Positions 53,382-61,197 of a DNA stretch of 64,000 bases are shown here, piece by piece (the stretch's first letter is position 1; each line of letters begins with the position of its first letter). The position numbers and the translations under genes were made by a program. The DNA lies in the NCBI GenBank assembly GCA_002162955.1, contig MABD01000030.1:208740-272739 (forward strand), written 5' to 3'. The stretch is from Gammaproteobacteria bacterium 45_16_T64 (GTDB lineage: Bacteria > Pseudomonadota > Gammaproteobacteria > Pseudomonadales > Ketobacteraceae). A model generated the notes under the pieces. That model had not been told where the DNA came from. It did no database searches and saw nothing but the letters and a program-made list of their open reading frames with translations.

Positions 53382-54512
53382 ATGGATAAAGTAGATGCAA
53401 TTGTTATTGGTGCGGGTGCTGTAGGCTTAGCGGTTGCGGCTGCACTGAGTCGCATTTTGCCAAACGTATTGGTGGTGGATAAAAACAGTGGTTTTGGTGA
53501 GGAAACCAGCAGTCGTAACAGTGAAGTGATTCATGCAGGAATCTATTATCCGCAGGGCTCGTTAAAAGCCCAATGTTGTGTCGAAGGCAAGCAGGCCCTT
53601 TATACCTACTGTGAGGAACGGAACATCCCCCACAAAAAGATAGGGAAACTCATTGTTGCCCAAACCCCTGAGGAAGAGGCCTATCTGAGTACAGCGTTAG
53701 AGAAGGCGCGTACGAATGGAGTTGACGATGTCAGGCGAGTAACAGCATCTGCGCTGTCCACAATGGAGCCTTTTCTATGTGCTACTGCGGGATTGTTGTC
53801 ACCCTCCACGGGTATAGTCGATGTTCACAGTTACATGCAAAGCTTATTGGCAGAGATTGAAGTAAATAAGGGGCAATTTATAGGACAAACCTACATGGAA
53901 TCTGCAACGGTTTCGGATAGTGGGTTTAAGGTAGCGTTCAACAGCCAGGGCGAAAAGGTAAGGTTGGCCTGCCGTTATCTAATAAATAGTGCTGGATTAA
54001 AAAGTGAGGCTGTTGCGCGCAATATTGATGGTATGCCTGAATGTCATATATCGACGGTGCATTGGTGCCGTGGACACTATTTTTCGTACGCGGGGAGGAG
54101 CCCTTTCTCTCGTCTAATTTATCCTGTACCTGAGGCCAGTGGTGCAGGGCTCGGTATTCACGCAACACTGGATCTTGGTGGGCAGCTAAAGTTTGGTCCA
54201 GATACTGAGTATATCGATCATTTAGCTTACGGGGTTTCACCGCGTTTGGCACCGAAATTTACGGAGGCAATTAAACGGTACTTTCCTGCACTAGATGAGG
54301 CAAGGTTAATGCCTGCTTATTCCGGTATTCGGCCAAAATTACAAGGTCCTGGTGAAGCTGTGCAAGACTTTGAGATTCAAGCTGAAGATGATCATGGAGT
54401 GAAGGGATTAGTGAATCTATTTGGGATTGAATCACCCGGTATTACTGCCAGTTTAGCGATAGCGGAACGGGTTGTTCAGAGGCTGTATCTTGGAGAGGAT
54501 TCATCAGTGTAA
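53382..54512 (+). CDS. FAD-dependent oxidoreductase, L-2-hydroxyglutarate oxidase-like
   Basis: 376 residues. The dinucleotide-binding motif is IGAGAVGLAVAAAL at residues 8-21. ETSSRNSEVIHAGIYYPQGSL is the signature that places it with LhgO/L2HGDH-type enzymes within the DAO family. The C-terminus IESPGITASLAIAERV is the second FAD contact. Family members oxidise L-2-hydroxyglutarate or related 2-hydroxy acids, passing electrons to oxygen or quinone. Substrate specificity cannot be fixed from sequence. Follows a lipoprotein gene by 39 bases. Confidence 0.9.
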   Translation: MDKVDAIVIGAGAVGLAVAAALSRILPNVLVVDKNSGFGEETSSRNSEVIHAGIYYPQGSLKAQCCVEGKQALYTYCEERNIPHKKIGKLIVAQTPEEEAYLSTALEKARTNGVDDVRRVTASALSTMEPFLCATAGLLSPSTGIVDVHSYMQSLLAEIEVNKGQFIGQTYMESATVSDSGFKVAFNSQGEKVRLACRYLINSAGLKSEAVARNIDGMPECHISTVHWCRGHYFSYAGRSPFSRLIYPVPEASGAGLGIHATLDLGGQLKFGPDTEYIDHLAYGVSPRLAPKFTEAIKRYFPALDEARLMPAYSGIRPKLQGPGEAVQDFEIQAEDDHGVKGLVNLFGIESPGITASLAIAERVVQRLYLGEDSSV

Positions 54513-54675
54513 TCACAATGGTTGTTGATAACTTGTAAGATTTGGACCGGAATTTTATGTTACCAAATCAACACATTCCTAGTGCTTTTCCTCCCTTGCT
54601 TTTGGTTGTTATAAGCGATTACACTGCCGTGATAATTATAAAGTCTTGGCTGCTTGAGTAGCTAACAATAACAAA

Positions 54676-55530
54676 GTGATTCGATCAATGTACCCAATAT
54701 CTTCATTGTATTTGTGGGATCAGCGTACCCTGTATGTAGGTGAGGCATTTGACCTTGCCTCGATTACGTCGGGGGCATCGATATTGGTCTATTGCATTGA
54801 GGGGGCGATGAAAATCACGTTAGCGGATTGCGCTGAGCCCGTTGTTACTCGGTCTGCGCTTATTCCTGCGGGAATGTCTTTTAATGCATCCACTAATGGT
54901 AAACGTGTAGGGATTTGTTTTCTGGATCCATGTGGAGGTGACTTGTATCAGTGCAAGAAATTCATGGGGAAATCCTTGGGCGGCATATACTTTGATAGCA
55001 ACGACGAGAGCCATCAAATTCAAGTGCTAGAGAATATATTTTCCAAAAGAATGTCGGAGGATATCGCCTATGAGGAGATGAAGAGATATTTTTTCTCACG
55101 TTCAAATACTCCCGATAAAGAGCATCTTGTCGATGATCGTATCGTACATGTTATTGCGTTTATCAAAAATAATGTCGCGGGAAATCACTCAAATAGGTAC
55201 TTAGCGGACCTTGTTGATATGTCAGATATTCAACTGCGTCGAATATTCAAAAAGACGACAGGAATTCCTATACGACGGTATCGATTATGGCATCGTTTAT
55301 TTGTTACTGCGAACCTTATGGCGTTGGGGAATACATTAACAGAGGCATCGATAGCGGCAGGTTTTTCAGACTCCTCCCATTTTAATCATGTTTTTAAAAG
55401 TATGTTGGGAATAAGGCCATCGTTCGTTCTAAAGCGTGCTGAAAATATTCGAATTTTTGCGCCATATATCAACAACTGTTTGATTGGCGATGTCTTGAAT
55501 TTTCGATCCCCGAGCGACGTAGCATTATAA
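54676..55530 (+). CDS. AraC-family transcriptional regulator
   Basis: 284 residues (GTG start; an ATG at 54688 is also possible). The N-terminal 150 residues resemble the AraC-type effector domain but are divergent. The C-terminal DNA-binding domain has two helix-turn-helix motifs, RYLADLVDMSDIQLRRIFKK and TLTEASIAAGFSDSSHFNHVFKS, ending in GIRPSF. It lies 163 bases after the flavoprotein gene with space for its own promoter. Target genes unknown; the flanking oxidase and amidohydrolase are the natural guesses. Confidence 0.9.
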   Translation: MIRSMYPISSLYLWDQRTLYVGEAFDLASITSGASILVYCIEGAMKITLADCAEPVVTRSALIPAGMSFNASTNGKRVGICFLDPCGGDLYQCKKFMGKSLGGIYFDSNDESHQIQVLENIFSKRMSEDIAYEEMKRYFFSRSNTPDKEHLVDDRIVHVIAFIKNNVAGNHSNRYLADLVDMSDIQLRRIFKKTTGIPIRRYRLWHRLFVTANLMALGNTLTEASIAAGFSDSSHFNHVFKSMLGIRPSFVLKRAENIRIFAPYINNCLIGDVLNFRSPSDVAL

Positions 55531-55556
55531 ATGTCATGCTGCGTCTCGTGGCGTTT

Positions 55557-56363
55557 TTATAGTGCAAATACTTGCTCCGCATTCTTATATAAAAAACACT
55601 GTTGAGTCTCATCATCAAGTTTAAGCAGGTCTAGCTGTTTTAGGCATTCACCTGGCAGCAACATGGGGAAGTTCGAGCCAAACATAACCTTGTGCTTTCC
55701 ATGAGTCTTCATGTAATCCACTAATTCCGCAGGGTAGCGTTTGGGCATGTAGGCGCTGGTATCAATATATACATTAGGGAATTTACGTGCGTAGGCGATC
55801 ATTTCTTGATGCCAAGGTGCTCCAATATGTCCACAGACAATCTTTAGCTCAGGGAAATCTAAGGCGATGCGTTCGATATGTTGTGGTTGGCCGGTTCGAG
55901 ATGTACACAGGGGGCCTGTGAGGCCTACTTGTAAACAGACAGGCACATCCAATTCTACACACTCTGCGAGTAGGGGATAATACAATGGGTCTGTGCAGGG
56001 CATATCCCACAGCCATTGAACGATTCGTAAACCCTTAAATCCGTGCTCTTTTACATACTTACGGAGCTCTCTAACGCCCTCAACAGGTTTCCTCAGGTCG
56101 GTAGAAGCGAGTCCAACAAATAGGTCAGGGTGTTGCTCAATACAGTCTTTGACCTCTTCATTGCTGATTAAGTCGCCATTAGGCCCATGCCAAGCGGCAA
56201 TAAGCGCTTTTTGCACGCCAGATTGCTGCATTGCTCCAACCGTACAATCTAACGGTATCGCAAGTTCTGCGGTGCTCTGTCCTGTCCAGCGTTTCAGGGA
56301 ATCAAAGCAAGGGTGGTTAATAAAGCGATTGGTTGGGTGTTGTGCCCATACGTCGATGACCAT
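55557..56363 (-). CDS. Amidohydrolase-like (Amidohydro_2/ACMSD-type) protein
   Basis: 268 residues with the TIM-barrel pattern of the Amidohydro_2 family (ACMSD-type decarboxylases and hydrolases): VIDVWAQHP, GLASTDLRKP, GFKGLRIVQWLWD, LKIVCGHIGAPW and KVMFGSNFPML. The N-terminal HxH metal pair is absent (DVWAQH), and the Asp that normally follows GS near the C-terminus reads Asn (FGSNFP). The central His in CGHIGAPW is kept. It is divergent from a MarR gene with two operators between them, so it is probably repressor-controlled. Confidence 0.85.
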   Translation of the reverse strand: MVIDVWAQHPTNRFINHPCFDSLKRWTGQSTAELAIPLDCTVGAMQQSGVQKALIAAWHGPNGDLISNEEVKDCIEQHPDLFVGLASTDLRKPVEGVRELRKYVKEHGFKGLRIVQWLWDMPCTDPLYYPLLAECVELDVPVCLQVGLTGPLCTSRTGQPQHIERIALDFPELKIVCGHIGAPWHQEMIAYARKFPNVYIDTSAYMPKRYPAELVDYMKTHGKHKVMFGSNFPMLLPGECLKQLDLLKLDDETQQCFLYKNAEQVFAL

Positions 56364-56384
56364 GTATAGCTCCTATTGCAACAT

Positions 56385-56401
56385 TGACAATCATGTTGTC
56401 A
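56385..56401. promoter_or_regulatory. Palindromic operator 1 (MarR-type)
   Basis: TGACAA-TCATG-TTGTCA: perfect 6-bp arms with a 5-base spacer, 22 bases upstream of the amidohydrolase start. A second site with identical arms lies 20 bases away centre to centre, two helical turns on the same face, so cooperative binding by the divergent MarR protein is likely. Confidence 0.82.
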
Positions 56402-56404
56402 TAG

Positions 56405-56421
56405 TGACAATGCTGTTGTCA
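56405..56421. promoter_or_regulatory. Palindromic operator 2 (MarR-type)
   Basis: TGACAA-TGCTG-TTGTCA: same arms and spacing as operator 1, about 80 bases upstream of the MarR start. The pair occupies the whole likely divergent promoter region, so both genes are probably controlled together. Confidence 0.82.
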
Positions 56422-56501
56422 ATGGCGCGAGGTTCTCAAATAGAGTATTTAGTAGTAGGCTTCGCACCTTCTATTGTTAGATATTGCAGGGTTGTGGTGT
56501 T

Positions 56502-56972
56502 ATGGGGTCAACGAAGCGTTCCAGTAAGAGTGAAATACTCCAAGATATGATTGGAAAGCTGACGACCTGCTTTCAGAGTCTGCAGCGACAAGGCATGAGT
56601 CTGGGGTCAGTGAGTAAAAAAGGTAATACGTTTTGGGGTGTGTTGAGACTTATTGATAAGCATGGGCCTATGACCGTGCCACAAATCGCATTGCAGCGCC
56701 AAGTCAGCCGCCAGCGTATTCAAGTGATGGTGGATGAGTATGTAGGGGAGGGGTACTTGGAATGTGTTACAAACCCGAGCCATAAACGATCAAAACTAAT
56801 TGCATTAACTCAAGCTGGTGAGATTGAACTAGGTGAGTTATCTGATGCTATTTTTGGCTATCTCGATCAAGCATCGAATGAGTTTGAGCAAGAAGAGTTG
56901 GAGGTTACCGTAAGGGTGCTGGATAAATTACAACGTTTAATTGAGCTGGAGCGGACTCAACGCGGGGATTAA
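56502..56972 (+). CDS. MarR-family transcriptional regulator
   Basis: 156 residues from the ATG at 56502; a TTG at 56484 would add six residues. Winged helix-turn-helix core: GPMTVPQIALQRQVSRQRIQVMVDEYVGEGYLE, then wing NPSHKRSKLIALTQAGE, flanked by N- and C-terminal dimerisation helices. MarR proteins usually repress until a small ligand binds. The divergent amidohydrolase and the two shared palindromes make it a candidate repressor of that gene and of itself. It ends 9 bases before the frameshifted Crp gene's 3' end on the other strand. Confidence 0.9.
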   Translation: MGSTKRSSKSEILQDMIGKLTTCFQSLQRQGMSLGSVSKKGNTFWGVLRLIDKHGPMTVPQIALQRQVSRQRIQVMVDEYVGEGYLECVTNPSHKRSKLIALTQAGEIELGELSDAIFGYLDQASNEFEQEELEVTVRVLDKLQRLIELERTQRGD

Positions 56973-56981
56973 GTTCTGCCC

Positions 56982-57646
56982 TTACAGTGTTGGCATCTCG
57001 GCCAGTGATGTTGGTGAGAGTATTTTTATTTTCATTCGGGCCAATTCTATATGTCCTAAATTCTCCAATGATTTAAGGTGCCTAGAAACCACTTCGCGGG
57101 CAGTACCCAGTTGCCTAGCAATATCTTGATGGCCAACTCTTAAAATACCGTCCTCAGGGCAGGCTCGGACTAAATAGCTGTTGATGCGCTGACCTACACT
57201 TGGGTAGTAACCTCTTCAATTGACGACATTAAGTCAAAAATTCGGTGTGATAACGAATTGACTAAGTAATCGCGTACCCATAATTCGCTGTCGTATAATT
57301 CCTGGAACACCTGGGTGGGTATGGAAATAATATGGGTATCTTCTGTTTCATTCCTTACCCATGCGGGGTAAAGCATTTTGTTAAAAATACAATTCACAGA
57401 GAAGATACATAGTTCTCCAGAGGAGACGTGATAAATCGGCTTTTCATTCCCGTTTACGTCAAGGGTGTAGACCTTGAGAGTGCCCGAGCTGATAAGATAA
57501 GCCCCGCCAATCTTGTCACCTTTATGGATAATGGTCGCACCTTCATTGGGGTATAGGGAGCTTGTGTTCATCTCAAGTGTGTTCACGGCATCACTAGATA
57601 AGCCATCCAAGAACGTAGTGGGTTTGTTTTTATCTGCGCTGGCCAT
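56982..57646 (-). pseudogene. Crp/Fnr-family regulator broken by a frameshift
   Basis: From the ATG at 57646 a cNMP-binding-like domain and dimer helix run to a stop at 57194-57196 (150 residues). Directly beyond, in another frame from 57197 to a TAA at 56982-56984, lies the missing helix-turn-helix: GHQDIARQLGTAREVVSRHL followed by KSLENLGHIELARMKIKIL. One extra base near 57195-57202 would join them into a normal protein of about 221 residues. The break is a one-base deletion in a functional gene, or a sequencing error; the local sequence (CAAGTGTAG) is not a classic slippery site. Without repair, the product would lack DNA binding. Confidence 0.88.
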
Positions 57647-57804
57647 AAGTTGTTATTCGCTGTATACCCTGAGTTGTTGTCACCACTTTAGCCATTTTGT
57701 TCTTTTATTCAACCTACACCGTCGATAGTCGGCTGTAAGGTGAGACCCATTCTCAACGGTTATGAAAAGAATGGGGCAATGGCATCGTATTCGTTATCCG
57801 TGTG

Positions 57805-58416
57805 CTATGCCGTTATTTCATTAATGAATGAATCATGGGTCATTGGTTTGGAAAATAGTGGAAAATTCTCTTCTACGCTATTGATGTGGGCTGTTTGGTT
57901 AATTGACGCCATACAATCTACCAACGAGATAGCTTCGAAGCCAAAGTCATAGGCTGAGCGTACAGAGGCCTCTAGGCAGAGGTCAGTTACTAATCCACCA
58001 AAGATCAGGCGGCTAATACCTTGCTCGTCGAGAGTTTCTTTGAGGTTCGTTTGCTTAAATGCACACATTGTATTCTTTGGAATAACGAGGTCTTGCTCGC
58101 CCTTGTTAATTCCGTCGGCAATTGCCGAGCCCCAGGTGTCGCGTACAAAAGCGCCGGATTGTTTGACCGTAGCAAGAATGCCGTAAGGGCTTTCGCCCAT
58201 TTCCGAGTAGCTGTCGCTAAAGGTCATTGAGGTAAATATGACGGGTATTCCCTGCTCTCGAGCGCTGGCAATGCTACGATTGATATTTTGAATAGTATCG
58301 TTGGCATTTAAACTATCCACTATCGCAGGGTATAACAGACCTTTTGTAGATAGAAAGTCGTTTTGGCAATCGACAAGTATTAGCGCTGATTTAGTTGTGT
58401 TCATCGTATTATTCAC
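57805..58416 (-). CDS. Isochorismatase-like cysteine hydrolase
   Basis: 203 residues. The catalytic triad positions are recognisable: Asp in LILVDCQNDF, Lys in VIPKNTMCAF, Cys in GGLVTDLCLEASVR. A cis-peptide-type GGLVTD precedes the Cys. Family members cleave isochorismate, nicotinamide, N-carbamoyl compounds or other amides. It lies 158 bases upstream of the Crp/Fnr fragment on the same strand. Specific substrate unknown. Confidence 0.92.
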   Translation of the reverse strand: MNNTMNTTKSALILVDCQNDFLSTKGLLYPAIVDSLNANDTIQNINRSIASAREQGIPVIFTSMTFSDSYSEMGESPYGILATVKQSGAFVRDTWGSAIADGINKGEQDLVIPKNTMCAFKQTNLKETLDEQGISRLIFGGLVTDLCLEASVRSAYDFGFEAISLVDCMASINQTAHINSVEENFPLFSKPMTHDSFINEITA

Positions 58417-58470
58417 CTTAAAGATTTGATTCTACTGAGTGGGTAAGACAGCACTATAGAACTCACTCAG

Positions 58471-58504
58471 ATAACCGTAAGTGACTTGGGTCACTTACGG
58501 TTAT
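58471..58504. promoter_or_regulatory. Perfect 14-bp inverted repeat
   Basis: ATAACCGTAAGTGA and its exact reverse complement TCACTTACGGTTAT, separated by CTTGGG. It lies in the intergenic region between the divergent isochorismatase-like and PEP-CTERM genes, with no T run on either side, so it is not a simple terminator. Could be a dimer operator with a wide footprint, or an RNA hairpin. Confidence 0.65.
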
Positions 58505-58657
58505 ATATCAAACTGGATCCTCCCTTGATAAATGTCAGACTGTTTTACATATGCCATTAGGTAAAAAATGAATAAACAGCAAAAACATCAACTTAAGAAC
58601 TCGGCATGAAAAATGCTGCTTTTTCTCCTGCGTATTTTTATTCAATTGGAGAAGAGA

Positions 58658-59221
58658 ATGAACAGAGTATTGGTGTTGGTCGTTATGCTATTTTCTATGC
58701 AGGTAAATGCCGCTGTTATCGATACAACTGCTACCTGGAGTGGATGGATAAATAATGGTTGGCTGGGAAGTGGGCAGTCGTTTACGGTAGATGCGGTAGA
58801 TACATTTTTCGATGATATTACATTTTCTTTTGATGCGGCTTCCAATGGTAAGACTTTTAACTTTTTGCTTTCCGATGGATTGAATACCGGCAGTACGTTG
58901 TTCTCGACTTCTTTTGATGTCAATAATGGCTATGGTTTTATTGATATAGATACCGATCTAATTGCGGGCAGTACGGTTTATGCATTAATTGATTATAATG
59001 GATATTCTGGATTTTCTGCCTATTATCAAACCGGTGTATATGCGGGGGGAAATTCGAATTTTGGTCCAAACGGCACTAAGGTTGAGTATCAAAACCTTGA
59101 TCATGTGTTTGTGGCGAATTTCACCGAACCAGGTCAGGTGGCTGAACCAGGGATGATTGGCCTATTTTTTCTCGGCCTTATTGGACTTCGTCTATCCAGA
59201 AGGTACAGGGTGTGTAAATAA
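58658..59221 (+). CDS. PEP-CTERM sorting-domain protein
   Basis: 187 residues from the ATG at 58658, preceded by GGAGAAGAGA; an in-frame ATG at 58613 would add 15 residues. N-terminal signal peptide (MNRVLVLVVMLFSMQVNA), then a Gly/Ser/Asn/Asp-rich beta-type body, and a C-terminus AEPGMIGLFFLGLIGLRLSRRYR: a Glu-Pro-Gly motif, hydrophobic helix and basic tail. This is the PEP-CTERM signal recognised by exosortase, which anchors or exports surface proteins with exopolysaccharide. No exosortase gene is in this window. Confidence 0.82.
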   Translation: MNRVLVLVVMLFSMQVNAAVIDTTATWSGWINNGWLGSGQSFTVDAVDTFFDDITFSFDAASNGKTFNFLLSDGLNTGSTLFSTSFDVNNGYGFIDIDTDLIAGSTVYALIDYNGYSGFSAYYQTGVYAGGNSNFGPNGTKVEYQNLDHVFVANFTEPGQVAEPGMIGLFFLGLIGLRLSRRYRVCK

Positions 59222-59238
59222 TTTTGTGTTAGGGACAG

Positions 59239-59281
59239 TGTTAGGCTTGCTCGTTGTTTATAGCTTTGATCAAGCCTAACA
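59239..59281. terminator. Hairpin between convergent genes
   Basis: Perfect 11-bp stem TGTTAGGCTTG / CAAGCCTAACA with a 21-base loop, in the 81-base gap between the PEP-CTERM gene and the convergent XRE regulator. Possible bidirectional terminator; no strong T run. Confidence 0.6.
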
Positions 59282-59302
59282 TCGTACTCTTTACGCCCTA
59301 TA

Positions 59303-60055
59303 CTAAAATACCCGCTTATCTTGTTCACGGCGTAAGCTTTCAAATGCTGTCAGCTCCCAAGGGCGTATCGCAACCACCATGCTTGTGCCAAAGCGTTTTT
59401 CTAGCGGAAGACTAGAATCTTCGTTATGAAACTGTCGAAATTCTTGCGCGAGTCTCTCCATGCGTTTGAGTAATGTAGCGTTGGAGTTTCGAGACAACAT
59501 ACCGGTGGTGAATAACCTCAGTTCGCCCTTATTCGTAAAGCTGGAATTGAGAAAATCCGTTTGAACTTGGCTTTCGAAGTACCGTTGGATAGGCCCGTTT
59601 TTTATCCAATTAAAGTGAGGGGCGATAAGCAACTTAATCTTATTCTTAGGGAGCAGTTCAATCATCTGCAACTTGTCTAGTTTCGCAAGGCATTGGATAA
59701 GTTCTGTTTCTGAGATGGTGTAGCGCGTTGTGATTTCGCTAAAGCTCCAATGATTCATCGCGCAAGACGCGACCACCAACAATTTTAAATCCGATACCAA
59801 TAACTGTTCTTGATCAAGACTTAAGCTTTCAATATGTTGTTTCCCCTCATCCAGTTGGCGCATTAAGTCAGATATTTCCATATTCATTAACTGGCAGACT
59901 TGGTCTAATCGTTTTAGGGAGAAATCCTGATCTGAAAAAAGACGCTTTACGCTGGATTCCGAGAGATCCAGCGCGGCGGCTACATCGGCATAGGTGACAT
60001 TGGCGGTACGTAATAACTTTTTGAGGGTTTGCACGATTGCGCTAGTTTCCGACAT
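59303..60055 (-). CDS. XRE-family transcriptional regulator
   Basis: 250 residues. N-terminal Cro/CI-type helix-turn-helix (VTYADVAAALDLSESSVKRLF, then FSLKRLDQVCQLMNMEISDL) at about 20-65, followed by a winged-helix-like region (YTISETELIQCLAKLDKLQMIELLP) and a C-terminal effector-like domain. It is divergent from the YiaA-like and PspA genes, with 156 bases between, so it probably controls that envelope-stress pair. Effector unknown. Confidence 0.85.
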   Translation of the reverse strand: MSETSAIVQTLKKLLRTANVTYADVAAALDLSESSVKRLFSDQDFSLKRLDQVCQLMNMEISDLMRQLDEGKQHIESLSLDQEQLLVSDLKLLVVASCAMNHWSFSEITTRYTISETELIQCLAKLDKLQMIELLPKNKIKLLIAPHFNWIKNGPIQRYFESQVQTDFLNSSFTNKGELRLFTTGMLSRNSNATLLKRMERLAQEFRQFHNEDSSLPLEKRFGTSMVVAIRPWELTAFESLRREQDKRVF

Positions 60056-60211
60056 CTATTTCTCCATGATATGTCATAAGGTATCGTCTAACAGTACCAT
60101 TGGGGGCGCTTAGTGCAACTCTTTTTAGTAAGGTTTTCTATACTGATGCTTTTGAGTAATCTGTTTTCAACGGCAGGGCACTGGGCTTTGCAGCTAATTC
60201 GGAGCACTAAC

Positions 60212-60484
60212 ATGGCAGGTTCAGATATTCAGAGTAATTCGGCAAGTTGGCTTATGTATGTAAAAACCTCCTTTGCTATCTCACTGGCGGCAATGGCAAC
60301 AAGTATTGTGTTTATGCCTGGTAGTTTTGAAACTAAGGCGTATTTGGCCATTTGTGCATTATTTATGTTGAGTTCGACGATTACGATATCTAAAACCATG
60401 CGGGATGAGCATGAGAGTAAACGATTGATGAATAAAATATCTGATGCGAAGACACAACAAATCATCAAAGAATATTCGGAATAG
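60212..60484 (+). CDS. YiaA/YiaB-type two-helix membrane protein
   Basis: 90 residues from the ATG at 60212, which has GGAG eight bases upstream; an open frame back to a GTG at 60113 is not needed for the domain. Two hydrophobic helices (FAISLAAMATSIVFM and AYLAICALFMLSSTITI) separated by a short turn, then a charged tail, which is the YiaA/YiaB family layout. It is 14 bases upstream of the PspA gene, so the two are co-transcribed. Probable role in envelope stress; mechanism unknown. Confidence 0.8.
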   Translation: MAGSDIQSNSASWLMYVKTSFAISLAAMATSIVFMPGSFETKAYLAICALFMLSSTITISKTMRDEHESKRLMNKISDAKTQQIIKEYSE

Positions 60485-60498
60485 GCGAGGGTAATACA

Positions 60499-61176
60499 AT
60501 GAGTGTTATGACAAAAATTCATACGTTATTTAGAAGCCGTGTTCGAGAGAGCGCAGAAATGTTAATTGATGCCAATGCTATTCGCGTGTTTGAGCAAGAA
60601 CTTGTGGATTCCCATGGGGCGATCACGGAGGCAAAACATCAGCTTACGCTTTTGATGGCGGAGCGCCTTCGTGTTGAGCGTGTGAACCATGATTTAGAGC
60701 AGCAGATTAAAGAGAGAGAAAGTCAGGCGACGAAAGCGTTGAATAAAGATAAAGGCGAACTGGCTGCAGCGTTAGCTGGAGACATTGTTGACCTTGAGCA
60801 TATGTTAGAAAGGCAGACATCAGTATTGAGTGCCTTGCTAGAAAGGGAAGTTGCTCTTAAAGGTACCGTACAACGCAGGGTGAAAAGAATGCAAGAGTTT
60901 CAACGGGAGCTAAGAGTCGTGAAGGCCACACAAAACGCCCATCGAGTGATGGGGAATATCGAAGGGGAAGTTGGTGTGCGTGCGGGGCAGGTTGATTTAC
61001 AGGCGTCGCTTAATCGTATTCATGACCTACAACAACAGGTGGATGATCAGTATCAAGCAGCTGACGAGCTTGAATCTTATGTTTCATCCAGGGGGCTTGA
61101 TCAGCAGCTAGAAGATGCGGGCATCGTGTCGAAAGACGAAAAAGTAAATGCGGTACTGGCTCGCATACAATCATAG
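60499..61176 (+). CDS. PspA/IM30 (ESCRT-III-like) membrane-stress protein
   Basis: 225 residues, almost all helical. Two long coiled-coil stretches (residues about 30-80 and 85-150) with heptad hydrophobics, and QASLNRIHDLQQQVDDQYQ near 170. The N-terminal MTKIHTLFRSRVRESAEML is the membrane-interacting helix 0 region. PspA/IM30 proteins polymerise on damaged membranes and stabilise them. The usual PspF, PspB and PspC are not adjacent; instead a YiaA-like protein and a divergent XRE regulator are. Name restricted to the family because the paralogue is uncertain. Confidence 0.9.
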   Translation: MSVMTKIHTLFRSRVRESAEMLIDANAIRVFEQELVDSHGAITEAKHQLTLLMAERLRVERVNHDLEQQIKERESQATKALNKDKGELAAALAGDIVDLEHMLERQTSVLSALLEREVALKGTVQRRVKRMQEFQRELRVVKATQNAHRVMGNIEGEVGVRAGQVDLQASLNRIHDLQQQVDDQYQAADELESYVSSRGLDQQLEDAGIVSKDEKVNAVLARIQS

Positions 61177-61197
61177 GGAAGCTTGCAGGCTAGGCAT

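Noticed and set aside
57194-57646. A complete short Crp/Fnr protein of 150 residues
   Set aside because: The helix-turn-helix continues directly in another frame with strong family conservation, so it is a frameshifted gene rather than a naturally short protein.
60113-60211. An extended N-terminus for the YiaA-like protein from a GTG at 60113
   Set aside because: The two-helix domain begins after 60212, where a GGAG site precedes an ATG, and the extension has no ribosome-binding site and lies in the probable regulator region.
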